A DNA stretch of 44,239 nt from Nostoc sp. 106C (GTDB lineage: Bacteria; Cyanobacteriota; Cyanobacteriia; Cyanobacteriales; Nostocaceae), in contig NZ_MTAW01000237.1 of NCBI RefSeq assembly GCF_002154725.1, forward strand, positions 1 through 44,239. The letters run 5' to 3'. The translations under genes and the position numbers were made by a program. Below are positions 28,458 through 37,521 of the stretch, piece by piece. The notes beneath the pieces were generated by a model. That model saw only the letters and a program-made list of their open reading frames with translations. It made no database searches and had not been told where the DNA came from. Position 1 is the first letter of the stretch; each line of letters begins with the position of its first letter.

Positions 28458-29349
28458 TAAATTGGTTGTAATTTGTGGAGCAACGGCCACAGGTAAATCG
28501 GGTCTGGGTTTGGCTTTAGCTATGCGGTTGGGTACTGTTATCCTCAGTGCAGATTCTCGCCAAGTTTACCGCGAGTTTAATATTGGCACAGCTAAACCTA
28601 CAGTAGCGGAACAAAAATTAGTGCCGCACTATTTAATAGATATCTGCGCTCCCACAAACACGATGACGGTAGCAGATTACCAAGAACAAGCGCAAGCTTT
28701 AATTGCTTCTGTTTCTGGTTCTCCCCTATTACTCGTTGGAGGTACTGGTTTATACATACGTTCGATTGTTCAAGGTATGAAGATTCCAAGAGTGGCACCC
28801 CAACCAGAATTGCGATCGCAACTCGAAGAAATTAGTCAAAATCAACTTTACGCTATGTTGCAACAAGTTGATCCTGCTGCTGCACAAAAAATTCATCCCC
28901 ATGATTCAGTGCGTACGTTAAGAGCATTAGAAGTGTATTATGTTACGGGAATGCCTATCTCAGCGCAACAAGGGGAAAACCCTCCAAATTATCCAATTTT
29001 GCAAATTGGTTTAGATTGTAATACTGAAAGGCTACGCTTACGCATTCATAAGCGAACCGAGCAGATGATAGCAGATGGATTAGTTGCTGAGGTCGATTAT
29101 CTTTGTCACAAATACGGTGCTGATTTACCTTTGTTAAATACCTTAGGATATCAAGAAATCAAGCGATGTTTGGCTGGGGAAATTACTTTGGATGAAGCCA
29201 AAGAATTAATAGTTTTACATACGCGACAATTTGCCAAGCGACAACGCACTTGGTTTCGAGGATATCCACAAATTGAGTGGTTTGATGCAGATGCTCCTGA
29301 TTTGTTCGCTAAAGTTTTACAGCGAGTAGAGGACTTTATTAACATTTGA
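28453..29349 (+). CDS. miaA: tRNA dimethylallyltransferase
   Basis: MiaA transfers a dimethylallyl group to A37 of tRNAs reading codons that start with U. The protein has the P-loop CGATATGKSGLGLALAMRLG, then SADSRQVYREFNIGTAKP, GGTGLYIRSIVQGM, the RTLRALEVYYVTG segment and the C-terminal LNTLGYQEIKRCLAGE and TRQFAKRQRTWFRG. All main motifs are intact. Start choice is uncertain: ATG 28453 gives 298 residues, and an in-frame ATG at 28432 gives 305. Both lie in a heptamer array. A purine-rich GGGAAGGGGG tract precedes the array. It is divergent from gyrB. Confidence 0.95.
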   Translation: MTKLVVICGATATGKSGLGLALAMRLGTVILSADSRQVYREFNIGTAKPTVAEQKLVPHYLIDICAPTNTMTVADYQEQAQALIASVSGSPLLLVGGTGLYIRSIVQGMKIPRVAPQPELRSQLEEISQNQLYAMLQQVDPAAAQKIHPHDSVRTLRALEVYYVTGMPISAQQGENPPNYPILQIGLDCNTERLRLRIHKRTEQMIADGLVAEVDYLCHKYGADLPLLNTLGYQEIKRCLAGEITLDEAKELIVLHTRQFAKRQRTWFRGYPQIEWFDADAPDLFAKVLQRVEDFINI

Positions 29350-29538
29350 TAAATTCTATCTGGAAAAACAATATCAATAAACCAAGGTAAAAAAAATCCC
29401 GATATTTATATATTTACTCAATCCTTAATAATAAAGTACAAATGATAAATGACTATTGAATAATGGCAGTTTTATTCTATTAGAGACTCTGCGCGATCGC
29501 GAAAAAACTGCCAACGCAACTAGAATAGCTATACAATA

Positions 29539-31389
29539 CTAACCTTTTATGGATTGGTACAAAGCGTCTAATCTCGCCTGTATAGCTGGAGGTTTAGCAG
29601 TGAAATGGATATAAAAACTGCCATTTTCTGCTGGTTTATCGAACGCTTTGGCATAGATATCTTCCTGAAGTTCTGGTGGAATGTTTGGTACTAATAATTT
29701 GAGCTTGATATTGGTCTGTACAGGTGGTAAAGAACCTCTGATGGCATTTTCACTGCGTACCTTAGCACCCTTAGCTGAAAGTTCAACTATACTTCCCTGA
29801 TATATAGTTTCACTAATATGCTTTTCTTCCAAAAATGTGTATTGTACAGGGATGATTCCCGGAAGTGGAAAAAATTCCTCTTCTTCTCTGGGTAGAAAGA
29901 GATTGTAAGCTCCGCTGATTCCGTAAACTTCGTATATAGTAATTGGTTGTTTTACCCCTTTCGGTTGTACTTGTCTGTGTCCGCTTAGTTTTACAATTGA
30001 CCCAGCTTCTTTTAATGTTTCTTCTGAAATCAGAATTTCACCACCTGTTGTATAAGATTCAATGCGATAAGTTAGGTTTACCTGACTACCGACAATCCCG
30101 TACTTGGTGCGTTTTTGTGAGCCAATGTTTCCCAAAATTACCAGTCCGGTATTGATACCAATACCCATATCTAGTTGGGGAAAGCCTAAATTTTTCAGCC
30201 TGTCATTAACAGCACCCATTGCTAATTGCATGGCACAAGCACAAGCTACGGCTTTAGCAGCATCATCTTCTCTTGGTGTAGGTGCACCAAACAGAACCAA
30301 AATGCCATCACCCATAAATTCATTAATAGATCCTTGATACTGGGTAATCACATCCGCCATGTATTCAAGATAGATGTTGAGAATACTAATTACTTCTTCT
30401 GGCTGCGATCGCTCTGCTATAGCTGTAAATCCTCTTAAATCAGATGTCAGAATCGTGATCTTCCGCCTTTCGCCGCCAAGTTTCAATCCTTCCGGACTTT
30501 CCAATAAATTGGCTACGATATCATCACTAAGGTAACGTCCAAACACCTGGCGAATCAGTGAATTGCGTTTTTCTAAGTCTGTGTTAGCTTGAGCCAAATC
30601 AGCAGTGCGTTCTGTGACACGCACCTCTAACTCCCTGGTAGATTGACGCAGCTTACTGATAACCAAAGTCAACCCTGAAAGACCTAATACAGATAATCCA
30701 CCCAACATTACAGATGTTGTTTGCAGGCTCTTGTTAGTCTGTTCTGTAAAGTTATCTAGAGACTCAGTAATTGCCAAAACTCCTCGCACGTCTCCCACCT
30801 GCCAGTCTCGCTTGGGGCTATTAGGGTCAGTGTTATGGCAAGCAACACAGCTAGGCTCCATGCGGACAGATTCTCCATATCGCCATAAGCTACGACCATC
30901 TTTTTTTTCAAGACGAGAAAAATTTTTCTCTTCAGGATGCTGTCTCAGGTAGGTAAGTGCCTTTTGCTCAAAATCATCTCTGGGTCCACCTTCAGCTTTT
31001 CGCCAAGGAAAGGGGTAATCACTATATAAACGGACTGCCATCCCATTCTGTTGTTTACTGATGTTTTTTCCCAGTTCGATCGCATAAGTTGCTGGCGGAG
31101 GAATGGCACCTTCTTTGATCAGGTAGTTATGGGTAATGCTAATACCCTTTACTTTTTTGGCGCGATCGGCAGCAGCATCGCTATAGAGGTTCCAAGCATC
31201 AATAATTGACTTGGCTTCCAATTCCGCATTCATGAGTGCTTGTGACTGTATGAGGCTAGTCGAGAGACTAGACATATTTGCCAAAGCTACACCCACCCCA
31301 ATGGAGAATAAGAGCAGAAGAACAAGGACAGTTTGTTTGAAAAGCAGACTCAAGAGAAAGCTCCAAACTCTAGAAATCACATTATTCAT
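29539..31389 (-). CDS. Heme-c sensor (DUF3365/Tll0287-like)-class III nucleotide cyclase-PilZ fusion
   Basis: The 616-residue protein has an N-terminal membrane segment (residues 15-38), then an extracytoplasmic DUF3365/Tll0287-like domain with a heme-c motif CVACH near residue 182. A second membrane segment (about 225-247) and a short coiled coil lead to a class III nucleotide cyclase with metal-binding Asp in ILTSDLRGFTAIAER and MGDGILVLFGAP, and transition-state Asn/Arg in GSQVNLTYRIES. The C-terminal 100 residues resemble PilZ (SIVELSAKGAKVRSENAIRG). It probably makes cAMP or cGMP in response to redox or ligand state at the heme. The residue that normally selects the purine is Gly (KYGIVG), so the product cannot be read from the sequence. 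The start is ATG 31389. Confidence 0.85.
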   Translation of the reverse strand: MNNVISRVWSFLLSLLFKQTVLVLLLLFSIGVGVALANMSSLSTSLIQSQALMNAELEAKSIIDAWNLYSDAAADRAKKVKGISITHNYLIKEGAIPPPATYAIELGKNISKQQNGMAVRLYSDYPFPWRKAEGGPRDDFEQKALTYLRQHPEEKNFSRLEKKDGRSLWRYGESVRMEPSCVACHNTDPNSPKRDWQVGDVRGVLAITESLDNFTEQTNKSLQTTSVMLGGLSVLGLSGLTLVISKLRQSTRELEVRVTERTADLAQANTDLEKRNSLIRQVFGRYLSDDIVANLLESPEGLKLGGERRKITILTSDLRGFTAIAERSQPEEVISILNIYLEYMADVITQYQGSINEFMGDGILVLFGAPTPREDDAAKAVACACAMQLAMGAVNDRLKNLGFPQLDMGIGINTGLVILGNIGSQKRTKYGIVGSQVNLTYRIESYTTGGEILISEETLKEAGSIVKLSGHRQVQPKGVKQPITIYEVYGISGAYNLFLPREEEEFFPLPGIIPVQYTFLEEKHISETIYQGSIVELSAKGAKVRSENAIRGSLPPVQTNIKLKLLVPNIPPELQEDIYAKAFDKPAENGSFYIHFTAKPPAIQARLDALYQSIKG

Positions 31390-31438
31390 TGCATAACCCC
31401 GGTCTTATTTATTTCCCTGTCATGCCCGTAAAAGTTTA

Positions 31439-32167
31439 CTAGATATTGTCCGGATCTATACCCATAGATCTAAGTCTTTCTGCTAATAATTGAGCGCGTT
31501 GTTCAGCTTGTTCAGCACGTTGCTTTTCTTGTTCAGCACGTTGCCTTTCTTGTTCAGCACGTTCATCTCCAGTTGCTAAAACAGTACCATCTTGATAGCA
31601 CCAGCGTAACCACATATCTTGTCTACCTTCAAATTCACCTTCCCAGAGAGTTACACCTAAACCAACTTGTTCAAGCCAGGTTTCTGAAGTTTCAAAGTAG
31701 CGTCTTCCTCTTAATTCATAAACACGCAATATTTTTTCTCCTAACTGCTGAGTAGGATCGTATAGGATATAGTAACTGGCTCGCATTTGTTCATAAATAT
31801 TTAGCTTTTTACCTAATTCATCACCTTCTTTATTCGAGACAATTTCAATTACCACTTCTGGCGGTTTACCAAACTCCCAAAGCATATAACAGCGATTTTG
31901 TTTTTCCCACCACTTTTCAGGGACTTGAACATCAAAACTCACAAAGACATCAGGTACAATAGCAGGCTGTTTGTAGGCGTGATAAATGCCTACATTAGCT
32001 GCTGCTAAAAAAGTTTGCTGCTGTTTAGAACTATAAAGAGAGCCAACCAAAAGGCGTTGTTGTTTTTCAGAAGCAAAATTATCCACAGGCGTATCATCTT
32101 CGGTGACTAGCTGGTTGGCATCTGGCACGTAGTAATTATCATCATTGATTAGAAGTTGCTCAACCAT
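31439..32167 (-). CDS. Uma2 family (DUF820) putative endonuclease
   Basis: This belongs to the PD-(D/E)xK-like Uma2 family, which is greatly expanded in cyanobacteria; its targets are unknown. The core has IVPDVFVSFDVQVPEKW, PPEVVIEIVSNKEGDELGKK and YEQMRASYYILYDPTQQ, holding the acidic and Lys residues expected of the nuclease fold. The C-terminus is a short coiled coil built from heptads such as AEQERQR, AEQEKQR and AEQAEQR, ending RSMGIDPDNI. I use ATG 32167; a GTG four codons earlier is possible. It is divergent from the WG-repeat kinase gene. Confidence 0.88.
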   Translation of the reverse strand: MVEQLLINDDNYYVPDANQLVTEDDTPVDNFASEKQQRLLVGSLYSSKQQQTFLAAANVGIYHAYKQPAIVPDVFVSFDVQVPEKWWEKQNRCYMLWEFGKPPEVVIEIVSNKEGDELGKKLNIYEQMRASYYILYDPTQQLGEKILRVYELRGRRYFETSETWLEQVGLGVTLWEGEFEGRQDMWLRWCYQDGTVLATGDERAEQERQRAEQEKQRAEQAEQRAQLLAERLRSMGIDPDNI

Positions 32168-32318
32168 GAATTTATCCACTATTTGAGAGCATTATTTATA
32201 GCTTAGTTGATTAGAGTGGGGAAAGAGCGATCACTAGTTTTCTACCGTGTATCTACGACGGTGAAAGCTAAGTCAGTTGTGCCAATATTTACATAAGATT
32301 TTAAAGAGTATGATTTCA

Positions 32319-34037
32319 ATGATTGGCAAAATCTTACGGCAGCGTTACCAAATTATCGAGCAATTGGGACAAGGCGGCTTTGGTGAAACCTACCTAGCAG
32401 AAGATTTAGATATCCCTGCACAACCCAAACCGAAATGTGTTGTTAAGCGGTTACAACCCCAAGTTATAGAACCAGATATCTTACGACTGTTTGAAATAGA
32501 AGCGAAAACCTTATACAACCTGGGACAAAATCATAACCAAATTCCCAAACTTTTGGCTTATTTCGAGGAAAATAGTGAACTATATCTGATTCAAGAATTC
32601 ATTGACGGACAAGATTTAGATAAAGAACTGACTTCTGAGAAGCCATTAAGTGAAGGTGATGCTATCAAACTGCTGCGGGATATATTAGAAGTATTGACTT
32701 TTGTTCATCAAAATAACGTTATCCACCGCGATATCAAGCCTCAAAATCTTATGCGGTGCAGAGAAGATGGCAAACTGATGCTGATTGATTTTGGGGCAGT
32801 TAAGCAGGTACGAACGGTTTTAGCAACTGCAACAGGGCAAACAAGCCGTACTGTTAGTATAGGCACACAAGGTTATATGCCCAGTGAACAGGCGTTGGGT
32901 AAACCAAAACCCAGCAGCGATGTTTATGGAGTGGGGATGACGGTGATTCAAGCATTAACTGGGATACTGCCACACCTACTCTTAGAAGACAAAGAGGGCG
33001 AAGTACTATGGCAAAATCATGTGCAAGTAAGTGATGCATTAGCAGAAATTATAACTAGAATGGTGCGGTACGATTGGCGGCAGCGTTATGCAGATGCAAA
33101 TGAAGCTTTACAAGCAGTGAATAAATGTTTTGTCCCGCTGAGGCCAATCAAAATAGGTGACAAGTATGGTTATATCAATACCAGTGGTAAACTTGTGATT
33201 CCTCCCCAGATGGATGATGCGAAGGAGTTTTGTGAGGGGCTGGCGGTAGTCAAAATAAATAATAAGTGGGGATATATAGACTCAAGTGGCAAATTTATCA
33301 TTCCTCCTCTGTTTGATTTGGCTTGGGGTTTTTCTCCTAAAAAACTGGCACGAGTTCTAATAAACGAGAAATGGGGCTATATTGATACCAGTGGTAAATA
33401 TGTCATTCCGCCCCAGTTTGATTTTGCTTATTGGTTTACTGACAACGGGCTAGCAGCAATTAAAATAAATGCTAAGTGGGGCTATATTGATACCAGTGGT
33501 AAATATGTAATTTCTCCCCAGTTTGATGATGCTTATTGGTTTACTGAACCAGGACTGGCACCAGTCAAAATAGATAATAAATGGGGCTATATTGACACCA
33601 GTGGCAAATTTGTCATTCCTCCCCAGTTTGATTCTACTGGTGGGTTTACTGAACAAGGGCTGGCACCAGTCAAAATAAATGATAAGTGTGGCTATATCGA
33701 CACCAGTGGCAAATTTGTCATTCCTCCACAGTTTGATTTTGCTTATTGGTTTACTGAACAAGGACTGGCACCAGCCAAAATAGATGATAAGTGGGGCTAT
33801 ATCAACACCAGTGGTAAATATGTAATTTCTCCCCAGTTTGATGATGCTCGTTTGTTTACTGCTCAAGGGCTGGCACGAGTTCAAATCAACGATAAGTGGG
33901 GCTATATTGACACCAGTGGCAAATATGTAATTTCTACCCAGTTTGATACAGCAGAACTATTTTTTGAGGGAATGGCATTAGTCACTATTGATAGACAGCA
34001 ACACTACATTGATAAAACGGGGGGGATAATTTATTAA
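32319..34037 (+). CDS. Ser/Thr protein kinase with C-terminal WG repeats
   Basis: A eukaryotic-type (Hanks) kinase domain occupies residues 1-270. It has the Gly loop GQGGFGETYLAED, Lys in CVVKRLQ, catalytic loop VIHRDIKPQNLM, LIDFGAVKQ as the DFG motif, and the activation segment GTQGYMPSEQALGKPKPSSD. All catalytic residues are present, so it should be active. From residue 282 on there are eight WG repeats, each starting KWGYIDTSGK or a variant, plus a degenerate ninth. They probably form a binding surface for a partner or peptide. No membrane segment is seen. ATG 32319 and 32310 are both possible starts; the TTG at 32277 is unlikely. Confidence 0.93.
   Translation: MIGKILRQRYQIIEQLGQGGFGETYLAEDLDIPAQPKPKCVVKRLQPQVIEPDILRLFEIEAKTLYNLGQNHNQIPKLLAYFEENSELYLIQEFIDGQDLDKELTSEKPLSEGDAIKLLRDILEVLTFVHQNNVIHRDIKPQNLMRCREDGKLMLIDFGAVKQVRTVLATATGQTSRTVSIGTQGYMPSEQALGKPKPSSDVYGVGMTVIQALTGILPHLLLEDKEGEVLWQNHVQVSDALAEIITRMVRYDWRQRYADANEALQAVNKCFVPLRPIKIGDKYGYINTSGKLVIPPQMDDAKEFCEGLAVVKINNKWGYIDSSGKFIIPPLFDLAWGFSPKKLARVLINEKWGYIDTSGKYVIPPQFDFAYWFTDNGLAAIKINAKWGYIDTSGKYVISPQFDDAYWFTEPGLAPVKIDNKWGYIDTSGKFVIPPQFDSTGGFTEQGLAPVKINDKCGYIDTSGKFVIPPQFDFAYWFTEQGLAPAKIDDKWGYINTSGKYVISPQFDDARLFTAQGLARVQINDKWGYIDTSGKYVISTQFDTAELFFEGMALVTIDRQQHYIDKTGGIIY
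33162..33998 (+). repeat. Tandem 105-bp repeats encoding WG units
   Basis: The Lys codon of the conserved KWGY motif recurs at 33264, 33369, 33474, 33579, 33684, 33789 and 33894, exactly 105 bases (35 codons) apart. The first unit (33162) is 102 bases, and the last is degenerate. Adjacent units are very similar at the nucleotide level, which points to recent expansion or gene conversion. Confidence 0.9.
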
Positions 34038-34146
34038 TCGCTGTCTTATTTTAATACGGGCATTTTGCTTTGTTTCGTAAAATACTTTGTAGCATCCATG
34101 CTCGCCTTGTAAAAAATACCTCAACACCAATTGTGCAAGATTTGAT

Positions 34147-34246
34147 TAGGGAAGAACAAGCACAACGAACGACAACAGGTTGAGGAACGTGCAGCAAGAT
34201 TAGCTGCTAAATTGCAAGAATGGCAGTAGATCCAGATAGGATTTAA
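34147..34246 (+). pseudogene. Decayed C-terminal tail of a Uma2 gene
   Basis: Three short frames together read like the end of a Uma2 protein: LIREEQAQR, then after a frame shift QQVEERAARLAAKLQE, then after another shift MAVDPDRI and a stop at 34244-34246. The last part parallels the MGIDPDNI ending of the intact Uma2 gene at 31439. At least two frameshifts break it and no N-terminal part is visible. It sits on the far side of the WG kinase from the intact copy and in the opposite orientation. Confidence 0.6.
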
Positions 34247-34332
34247 TTAACAAAATTATTTTTTACAATTCAGACTCCATCCTAAGCTGCGGCAAATCGT
34301 AGTGCGTCTACACACTTAATCATTCTGGTAAT

Positions 34333-35805
34333 ATGCTCACCCAAGATAAACAACAACGTAACTGGAAACCCATCATCAATGCATTCGAGGCTGTTCTAGG
34401 CAAAAATGGCGTTGTGCAACGCCGCGAGGAACTGATTACTTATGAATGCGATGGTTTAACAGGCTATCGCCAACGTCCTGCGATAGTTGTACTACCCAGA
34501 ACTACAGAACAAGTTGCTGCGGTGGTGAAGATATGCAACAAATACTCTCTTCCCTTCATTGCCCGGGGTTCTGGGACTGGTTTATCTGGTGGCGCTTTGC
34601 CTAGAGAAGATTCAGTTTTAATTGTGACTTCATTAATGCGGCAAATACTCAGCATTGATTTGGAAAACCAAAGGGCTGTTGTGCAACCAGGAGTGATTAA
34701 TAGTTGGGTGACACAAGCGGTAAGTGGTGCTGGCTTTTACTATGCACCAGATCCCTCTAGCCAAATTATCTGCTCGATTGGCGGCAACATCGCGGAAAAT
34801 TCTGGTGGCGTACATTGCCTCAAATATGGTGTAACTACTAACCATGTTTTGGGATTGAAGCTGGTACTTGCTGATGGTGAAATTGTCGATGTGGGAGGAC
34901 AAATTCCCGAAATGCCTGGTTATGATTTAACAGGTATATTTGTGGGTTCAGAAGGTACTTTGGGTATCGCTACAGAAATTACGCTAAAAATTCTCAAAAG
35001 TGCGGAATCAATTTGTGTATTGTTAGCAGACTTTACTAGTGTTGAAGCTGCTGGATCTGCGGTTTCCGATATCATTAGTGCGGGAATTATTCCTGGTGGT
35101 ATGGAAATGATGGATAACTTCAGCATCAATGCTGTTGAAGATGTTGTGGCAACAAATTGTTATCCCCGCGATGCTACAGCAATTTTGCTTATAGAAATCG
35201 ACGGTTTGGAAGTAGAAGTTGCAGGTAACAAACAGCGAGTCATCGAAATTTGTAAACAGAATAGTGCGCGTAGTGTAACTTCTGCTAGCGATCCAGAGAC
35301 GCGCTTAAAACTGTGGAAAGGGCGCAAAGCTGCTTTTGCTGCTGCTGGACATTTAAGCCCAGATTATTATGTTCAAGATGGTGTAATTCCTCGAACTCAA
35401 TTACCTTATGTGTTGCAAGAAATTGAGTTATTAAGTCAACAATATGGTTATCGTGTTGCCAATGTATTTCATGCGGGTGATGGCAATCTTCACCCACTAA
35501 TTCTTTATGATAATTCTATCTCTGGAGCCTTAGAGAGAGTTGAAGAATTAGGAGGAGAAATTCTCAAACTTTGTGTAAGAGTAGGCGGTAGCATTTCTGG
35601 TGAACATGGTATCGGTGCAGATAAAAAGTGCTATATGCCAGAGATGTTTAGCCAAACTGATTTAGAAACCATGCAATGGGTAAGGCAAGTATTTAATCCT
35701 AAAGGTTTAGCAAATCCGGAGAAGATATTTCCTACACCACGCACTTGTGGTGAGGCGGCAAATGCAGCAAGTGTCAAGCAGTTTGAAGGAGTTGAAAGAT
35801 TTTAA
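34333..35805 (+). CDS. glcD: Glycolate dehydrogenase/oxidase subunit GlcD (FAD-linked)
   Basis: This FAD enzyme oxidises glycolate to glyoxylate in photorespiratory 2-phosphoglycolate metabolism. The 490-residue product has the FAD-binding region (VVLPRTTEQVAAVVKICN, ARGSGTGLSGGALP, PDPSSQIICSIGGNIAENSG, GSEGTLGIATEITLK) and the C-terminal FAD-oxidase cap (VFHAGDGNLHPLILYD, GGSISGEHGIGADKK, FNPKGLANPEKIFP). Length and motifs match GlcD; D-lactate dehydrogenases are close relatives, so the substrate is inferred. No glcE or glcF lies next to it in this window. The start is ATG 34333. Confidence 0.93.
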   Translation: MLTQDKQQRNWKPIINAFEAVLGKNGVVQRREELITYECDGLTGYRQRPAIVVLPRTTEQVAAVVKICNKYSLPFIARGSGTGLSGGALPREDSVLIVTSLMRQILSIDLENQRAVVQPGVINSWVTQAVSGAGFYYAPDPSSQIICSIGGNIAENSGGVHCLKYGVTTNHVLGLKLVLADGEIVDVGGQIPEMPGYDLTGIFVGSEGTLGIATEITLKILKSAESICVLLADFTSVEAAGSAVSDIISAGIIPGGMEMMDNFSINAVEDVVATNCYPRDATAILLIEIDGLEVEVAGNKQRVIEICKQNSARSVTSASDPETRLKLWKGRKAAFAAAGHLSPDYYVQDGVIPRTQLPYVLQEIELLSQQYGYRVANVFHAGDGNLHPLILYDNSISGALERVEELGGEILKLCVRVGGSISGEHGIGADKKCYMPEMFSQTDLETMQWVRQVFNPKGLANPEKIFPTPRTCGEAANAASVKQFEGVERF

Positions 35806-36276
35806 TTAACAGTTAACAGTGAACAGTTTTTTAGTTGGAAGTTAGAGACTCTTAGTTTTGAAAGTTTTAAGTTTGAGTTAGGGATTAATTTTCTAACTCG
35901 AGCTTTGTTAACTGATAAATTTTCTAAAGTTCCTATTTGATTTTTGAAACACAAGTAGGGGAGTGAGTACTCTGTACAAGTTACCCTTGGATATTGCTCA
36001 GCAGAACCGAGTTTTGGTGGGCATTAGCCACCCGACTTTGTTAATGAATTTTATAGTATAAAAGCTTGCTAAATCAGGCTTTTTTTGCATATTTATACTC
36101 TTTTACAATCAAGCTATATTTGATATTCTCAAAAATTGATAGATTTGAATTTTTGCTAATTGCATCTTCGGATCTCACAAAAAATCAACATATATCTACA
36201 CGATCCGGAGTATTGAAATTTATTTTGTAGTTATATATATTCCTTCTATTCCTTCAGAACTAAGTCAAGCCCACAG
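35806..36276. other. Intergenic region with a repeat and a terminator
   Basis: About 470 bases. Just after glcD there is an AACAGTTAACAGTGAACAG short repeat (35810-35828). The terminator at 36061-36086 is listed separately. The remaining sequence is AT-rich and shows no gene. Confidence 0.5.
36061..36086 (+). terminator. Intrinsic terminator
   Basis: An eight-pair stem AAAGCTTG-ctaaat-CAGGCTTT (one G-U pair) runs into a tract of T residues. It lies about 255 bases after glcD and about 190 before the GHL10 gene. It could end the glcD transcript. Confidence 0.7.
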
Positions 36277-37521
36277 ATGAATCGGTTTGCCCGCCGTTAT
36301 TTTTGTTACTGGCTGTGTTTGGAATTAATATTATGCTTAATAGCATTTTCGCTTCCTTCTCACTCAGTTAATTACCAAAAAGCCAGTCATTCAACCACAA
36401 CAGAAATTCGTGGCGTTTGGCTAACTAATGTTGCTAGTGGTGTATTATTTGCCCCTTGGGGTATTAACCGCGCTGTCAACCAACTATCAGCACTTAACTT
36501 TAATACGATTTATCCTGTAGTTTGGAATAGAGGACATACTTTTTACAATAGTGCAGTTGCCAAAAGAGTTATCGGTTCAGATACGCAAACTTTGCTCAAA
36601 ATAATGCATGGTGGTGGAGATGTTTTAGACAAGTTAATTAAACTTGCTAAACCTAAAAGTTTAAGTATTGTCCCTTGGTTTGAATATGGGTTTATGACAC
36701 CACCTAATTCTGAATTAGCAAGGCGGTACTCGGATTGGTTGACAATTGGGCAAGAAGGTATCAAATCTATTAAAGAAATCCCACCAGAAGAAATCGACAA
36801 TAGTCATATCAGTAAGCAAGCTTGGCTTAATCCGCTGCATCCGCAAGTTCAGGAGTTTATTCAAGAGCTAATTGTGGAAGTTGTTAGCAATTATGATGTG
36901 GATGGCATTCAACTTGACGATCATTTTGGGATGCCAGTGCAGTTTGGTTACGATGCTTTTACCGTCGAACTATATCGGCAAGAACATCAAGGTAAAAGTC
37001 CGCCAAAAAATCCTTTTAACCCAGAATGGATGCATTGGCGAGCCGACAAAATTACTGATTTTATGGCAGCAATCTATCAAGCTGTGAAAGCTGTTAAACC
37101 TCATGTCAAAATTTCTTTGTCTCCTAACTCTCAAGCTTTTGCCTACAAATATTACTTGCAAAATTGGGAAGATTGGGTAAAAAAAGGTTTGGTGGATGAG
37201 TTGATTTTGCAGGTATATCGAGATAACAAACGTAGTTTTATCGCTGAACTGGAAAAGCCAGCGGTGGAATTTGCTCGCAGTCAAATCCCTGTAGGTATTG
37301 GAATATCAACTGGAACCTTACGCGATTCTGTGGATATCGCTCAAGTTAAAGAACAAGTTCAAGTAGTGCGCGATCGCAAATTTCCTGGTATTTCATTTTT
37401 TTACTGGGAAAGTTTATGGGGTTATATCTCGCCGGAATCACCCCAACAGCGGCGCAAGGCTTTTCGAGAGATATTTTATACCAAAGCTGCAAGACCACTC
37501 CTACTACCAAAGAAAATTTGA
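36277..37521 (+). CDS. GHL10-type glycoside-hydrolase-like exported protein
   Basis: This belongs to the glycosyl hydrolase-like 10 family (DUF187 type). The 414-residue product has a signal peptide or anchor (YWLCLELILCLIAFSLP) and then TTEIRGVWLTNVASGVLF, the classic family start. Later blocks are FNTIYPVVWNRGHTFY, SIVPWFEYGFM, WLNPLHPQVQEF, VDGIQLDDHFGMP, KISLSPNSQAF and ISFFYWESLWGY. Related enzymes act on cell-surface or peptidoglycan-type glycans; the substrate here is unknown. Asp in QLDDH is the probable catalytic or metal-binding region. The stop TGA shares its A with the ATG of the next gene (TGATG), so the two are translationally coupled. Confidence 0.87.
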   Translation: MNRFARRYFCYWLCLELILCLIAFSLPSHSVNYQKASHSTTTEIRGVWLTNVASGVLFAPWGINRAVNQLSALNFNTIYPVVWNRGHTFYNSAVAKRVIGSDTQTLLKIMHGGGDVLDKLIKLAKPKSLSIVPWFEYGFMTPPNSELARRYSDWLTIGQEGIKSIKEIPPEEIDNSHISKQAWLNPLHPQVQEFIQELIVEVVSNYDVDGIQLDDHFGMPVQFGYDAFTVELYRQEHQGKSPPKNPFNPEWMHWRADKITDFMAAIYQAVKAVKPHVKISLSPNSQAFAYKYYLQNWEDWVKKGLVDELILQVYRDNKRSFIAELEKPAVEFARSQIPVGIGISTGTLRDSVDIAQVKEQVQVVRDRKFPGISFFYWESLWGYISPESPQQRRKAFREIFYTKAARPLLLPKKI

